7,557 nt of DNA, taken from NCBI GenBank assembly GCA_005790265.1, contig SXVE01000426.1:1-7557 (forward strand), given 5' to 3'. Shown here one piece after another: positions 6,155 through 7,557 of this stretch; the first letter of the stretch is position 1; each line of letters begins with the position of its first letter. The position numbers were made by a program, and so were the translations under genes. This DNA comes from Acidobacteriota bacterium (GTDB lineage: Bacteria; Acidobacteriota; Blastocatellia; Pyrinomonadales; Pyrinomonadaceae). The notes under the pieces were generated by a model. That model ran no database searches, had not been told where the DNA came from, and saw nothing but the letters and a program-made list of their open reading frames with translations.

Positions 6155-6178
6155 AAATTTTCCCCGCTTTTCACTCGA

Positions 6179-7171
6179 TCAAACATTCAAACGGTTGCGA
6201 TGCGCTTCAATTTTCTCCAAAACGCCGAGCGCCAAACTTAATGCGCGGCGACCGTCTTCGGCGGTAATCGGCGGCGTTTTATCATTAATTATACAATCCA
6301 AAAACGCTTCGATTTCGGCTCGCAAAGGTTCTTTATCTTCGACAGTCAAACGGTTTATCGAAATTCCCAAAAGCGGATGCGCGGCTTCGGGATTGAGCGA
6401 CGTAACGGAAGCGAATTTTGTCCCGTAATCGAGCACGACGTAGGAATTTGTTTGGTAAAAACGCGTTTTGCGAATTTTTTCCGTGCCGATGCGCGACGCC
6501 GTGATGTTGGCGACCGCGCCGTTTTCAAATTCGATGCGCGCGTTTGCCGCGTCAACTTTGTCGGAAATTACCGGAATTCCGACGGCGTGAATTTCGGAAA
6601 CTTGCGCGCCGACGAGCCACTGAATCGCGTCGAGATCGTGGATCATCACGTCTAAAACAACGTCAACGTCCAAACTGCGATTTGGAAACGGCGAAACGCG
6701 GTGAATCTCGAAATAAAGCGGATTCGTCACGTGCGGTTTGAGCGCGACCATCGCCGGATTGAATCTTTCCAAATGCCCGACCATCAATTTCGCGCCGGAT
6801 TTTTCCGCCGCCGCGATCATCAAATCAGCTTCCGCCAGAGTTTTGGCAAACGGTTTTTCGACAAGCACGTTAATGCCTTTTTCCAAAAACGCGCAGGCGA
6901 TTTCCGCATGCGTTTCAGTCGGCGTCACGATGGAAACGGTGTCAACTTTGTCGAGCAGGTCGCGCCAGTCAGTGTAAAAATCGCAGTTGTTTTTTTCGCC
7001 GATTGTTCGGGCATTTTCTTCGTTTGCATCGCACACGCCGACGAATTTGCCGGTTCCTTCACGCGCCAATTCCGCGTAATTTCGCGCGTGGTGCTGACCG
7101 AGCGAACCGACGCCGACAACCGCTGTTCGCAGATTTTGAATGTTTAGCCCTAAGTTTTGAATTTCCGCCAT
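6179..7171 (-). CDS. Gfo/Idh/MocA family NAD(P)-dependent oxidoreductase
   Basis: A 330-residue cytoplasmic dehydrogenase with the family's two-domain plan. A Rossmann fold begins with RTAVVGVGSLGQHHARNY (G20, G22, G25). The conserved E105-K106-P107 holds the usual active-site lysine. The C-terminal alpha/beta domain carries VGHLERFNPAM (131-141) and VVLDVMIHDLDAIQW (171-185), where H178 is the expected catalytic histidine. The GSLGQHHAR and GHLERFNPA forms resemble UDP-GlcNAc 3-dehydrogenase (GnnA)-type proteins, which in several bacteria lie in lipid A gene clusters. That substrate is inference, supported by the divergent ArnT-like gene 46 bp away; other sugar or inositol substrates are possible. 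About 12 residues precede the Rossmann strand, with a small internal duplication (IQNLGLN then IQNLR). No Shine-Dalgarno is visible; the ATG at 7171 is the only convincing start. Confidence 0.9.
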   Translation of the reverse strand: MAEIQNLGLNIQNLRTAVVGVGSLGQHHARNYAELAREGTGKFVGVCDANEENARTIGEKNNCDFYTDWRDLLDKVDTVSIVTPTETHAEIACAFLEKGINVLVEKPFAKTLAEADLMIAAAEKSGAKLMVGHLERFNPAMVALKPHVTNPLYFEIHRVSPFPNRSLDVDVVLDVMIHDLDAIQWLVGAQVSEIHAVGIPVISDKVDAANARIEFENGAVANITASRIGTEKIRKTRFYQTNSYVVLDYGTKFASVTSLNPEAAHPLLGISINRLTVEDKEPLRAEIEAFLDCIINDKTPPITAEDGRRALSLALGVLEKIEAHRNRLNV

Positions 7172-7217
7172 AATTTGAACGCAACCGATTTTTCAGCAAT
7201 ACTTGTTATTTTCATTG

Positions 7218-7557
7218 ATGAGTTCAGAAAATACAAAAACCGAAGACCGAAAACTGAAAACCGAAAACCGCCTCGTCTGGCTTATTTTCGCCGCCGTCAT
7301 CGTGTTCATATACTTTTTCGGCTTGACCGTTCCGCTGCTCGGACCGGACGAGCCGCGCTATTCGCAAATCGCCCGCGAAATGTACTTACGCGGCGATTTC
7401 GTCACGCCAAAACTCGGCGGTTTCGATTGGTTTGAAAAACCCGCGTTGCTTTATTGGCTGCAAATCGCCGCGTATCAAATTTTCGGCGTCACTGAATTTG
7501 CCGCGCGTTTCGGTTCGGCGCTATTTGGTTTGGGAACGATTTTATGTTTGTGGATTC
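7218..7557 (+). CDS. ArnT/PMT-like membrane glycosyltransferase, N-terminal part
   Basis: The first 113 codons of a polytopic glycosyltransferase of the ArnT/PMT (GT83/GT39-like) group; the gene runs off the right edge. Such enzymes move a sugar from a polyprenyl-phosphate donor onto lipid A or protein on the outer side of the inner membrane. A charged 18-residue N-terminus is followed by a first membrane helix, LVWLIFAAVIVFIYFFG (19-35). The acidic loop motif GPDEPRYSQIAREM (42-55) comes next; its D44-E45 are the expected catalytic acids. FEKPALLYW (72-80) and FGVTEFAARFGSALFG start the next helices, all typical of the family. The start ATG at 7218 has no Shine-Dalgarno. The next in-frame ATG is Met55, after the catalytic motif, so 7218 is needed. 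Codons 6-18 lie in a 7-bp repeat tract. The acceptor (lipid A or protein) cannot be told from this fragment. Confidence 0.88.
   Translation, partial: MSSENTKTEDRKLKTENRLVWLIFAAVIVFIYFFGLTVPLLGPDEPRYSQIAREMYLRGDFVTPKLGGFDWFEKPALLYWLQIAAYQIFGVTEFAARFGSALFGLGTILCLWI
7235..7269 (+). repeat. Five 7-bp tandem repeats within the start of the glycosyltransferase gene
   Basis: Five head-to-tail units with consensus GAAAACC: the first begins with A, the second has G at position 4, the third ends in T, and the last two are exact. They encode the charged segment TKTEDRKLKTENR just before the first membrane helix. Because seven is not a multiple of three, gain or loss of one unit would shift the reading frame. 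Confidence 0.75.

Noticed and set aside
6701..7147. 148-residue plus-strand frame opposite the oxidoreductase
   Set aside because: Arg/Phe/His-rich translation of the complementary strand of a conserved Rossmann-fold gene; no recognisable domain.

Overview
The window carries seven protein-coding genes and no RNA genes. It probably comes from an Acidobacteriota chromosome, most likely Blastocatellia (Pyrinomonadaceae-like). The main reason is a tandem pair of secreted VWA proteins of the 'VWFA-related Acidobacterial domain' type (TIGR03436), a family expanded in that phylum. Moderate GC, alternating with AT-rich gaps, fits this. The placement is inference from family knowledge; no search was run.

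Layout. The left edge (1-435, minus) is the N-terminal part of a CrtI-type carotenoid desaturase. A 390-bp gap separates it from glgC (826-2121, plus), a complete ADP-glucose pyrophosphorylase of the cyanobacterial/plant kind. A strong bidirectional terminator hairpin (2176-2210) lies between glgC and a convergent run of four minus-strand genes. In transcription order these are a Gfo/Idh/MocA oxidoreductase (7171-6179), a class C beta-lactamase-like serine hydrolase (6071-4953), VWA paralogue A (4840-3581) and VWA paralogue B (3435-2257). They are separated by 107, 112 and 145 bp, so they are only loosely operon-like. Two of the gaps hold inverted repeats with 26-nt arms. The right edge (7218-7557, plus) is the start of an ArnT/PMT-like membrane glycosyltransferase, divergent from the oxidoreductase across 46 bp.

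How the genes may fit together. CrtI makes carotenoids and GlgC commits glucose-1-phosphate to glycogen; they have no obvious joint pathway. The Gfo/Idh oxidoreductase resembles the UDP-GlcNAc 3-dehydrogenase type found in lipid A loci. Its divergent neighbour resembles lipid A glycosyltransferases, so the right edge may be an envelope/lipopolysaccharide region. The serine hydrolase may act on peptidoglycan fragments, and the two VWA proteins are exported and of unknown function.

The most unusual signals are non-coding or at gene starts. Two tracts of five 7-bp units occur: one forms part of a hairpin between the VWA genes, the other lies inside the first codons of the glycosyltransferase, where copy-number change would shift the frame. 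Only the two VWA genes have a clear Shine-Dalgarno, while crtI has a TATAAT 8 nt before its ATG and may be leaderless. I saw no defence system, mobile element, CRISPR array or clearly new multi-gene system.
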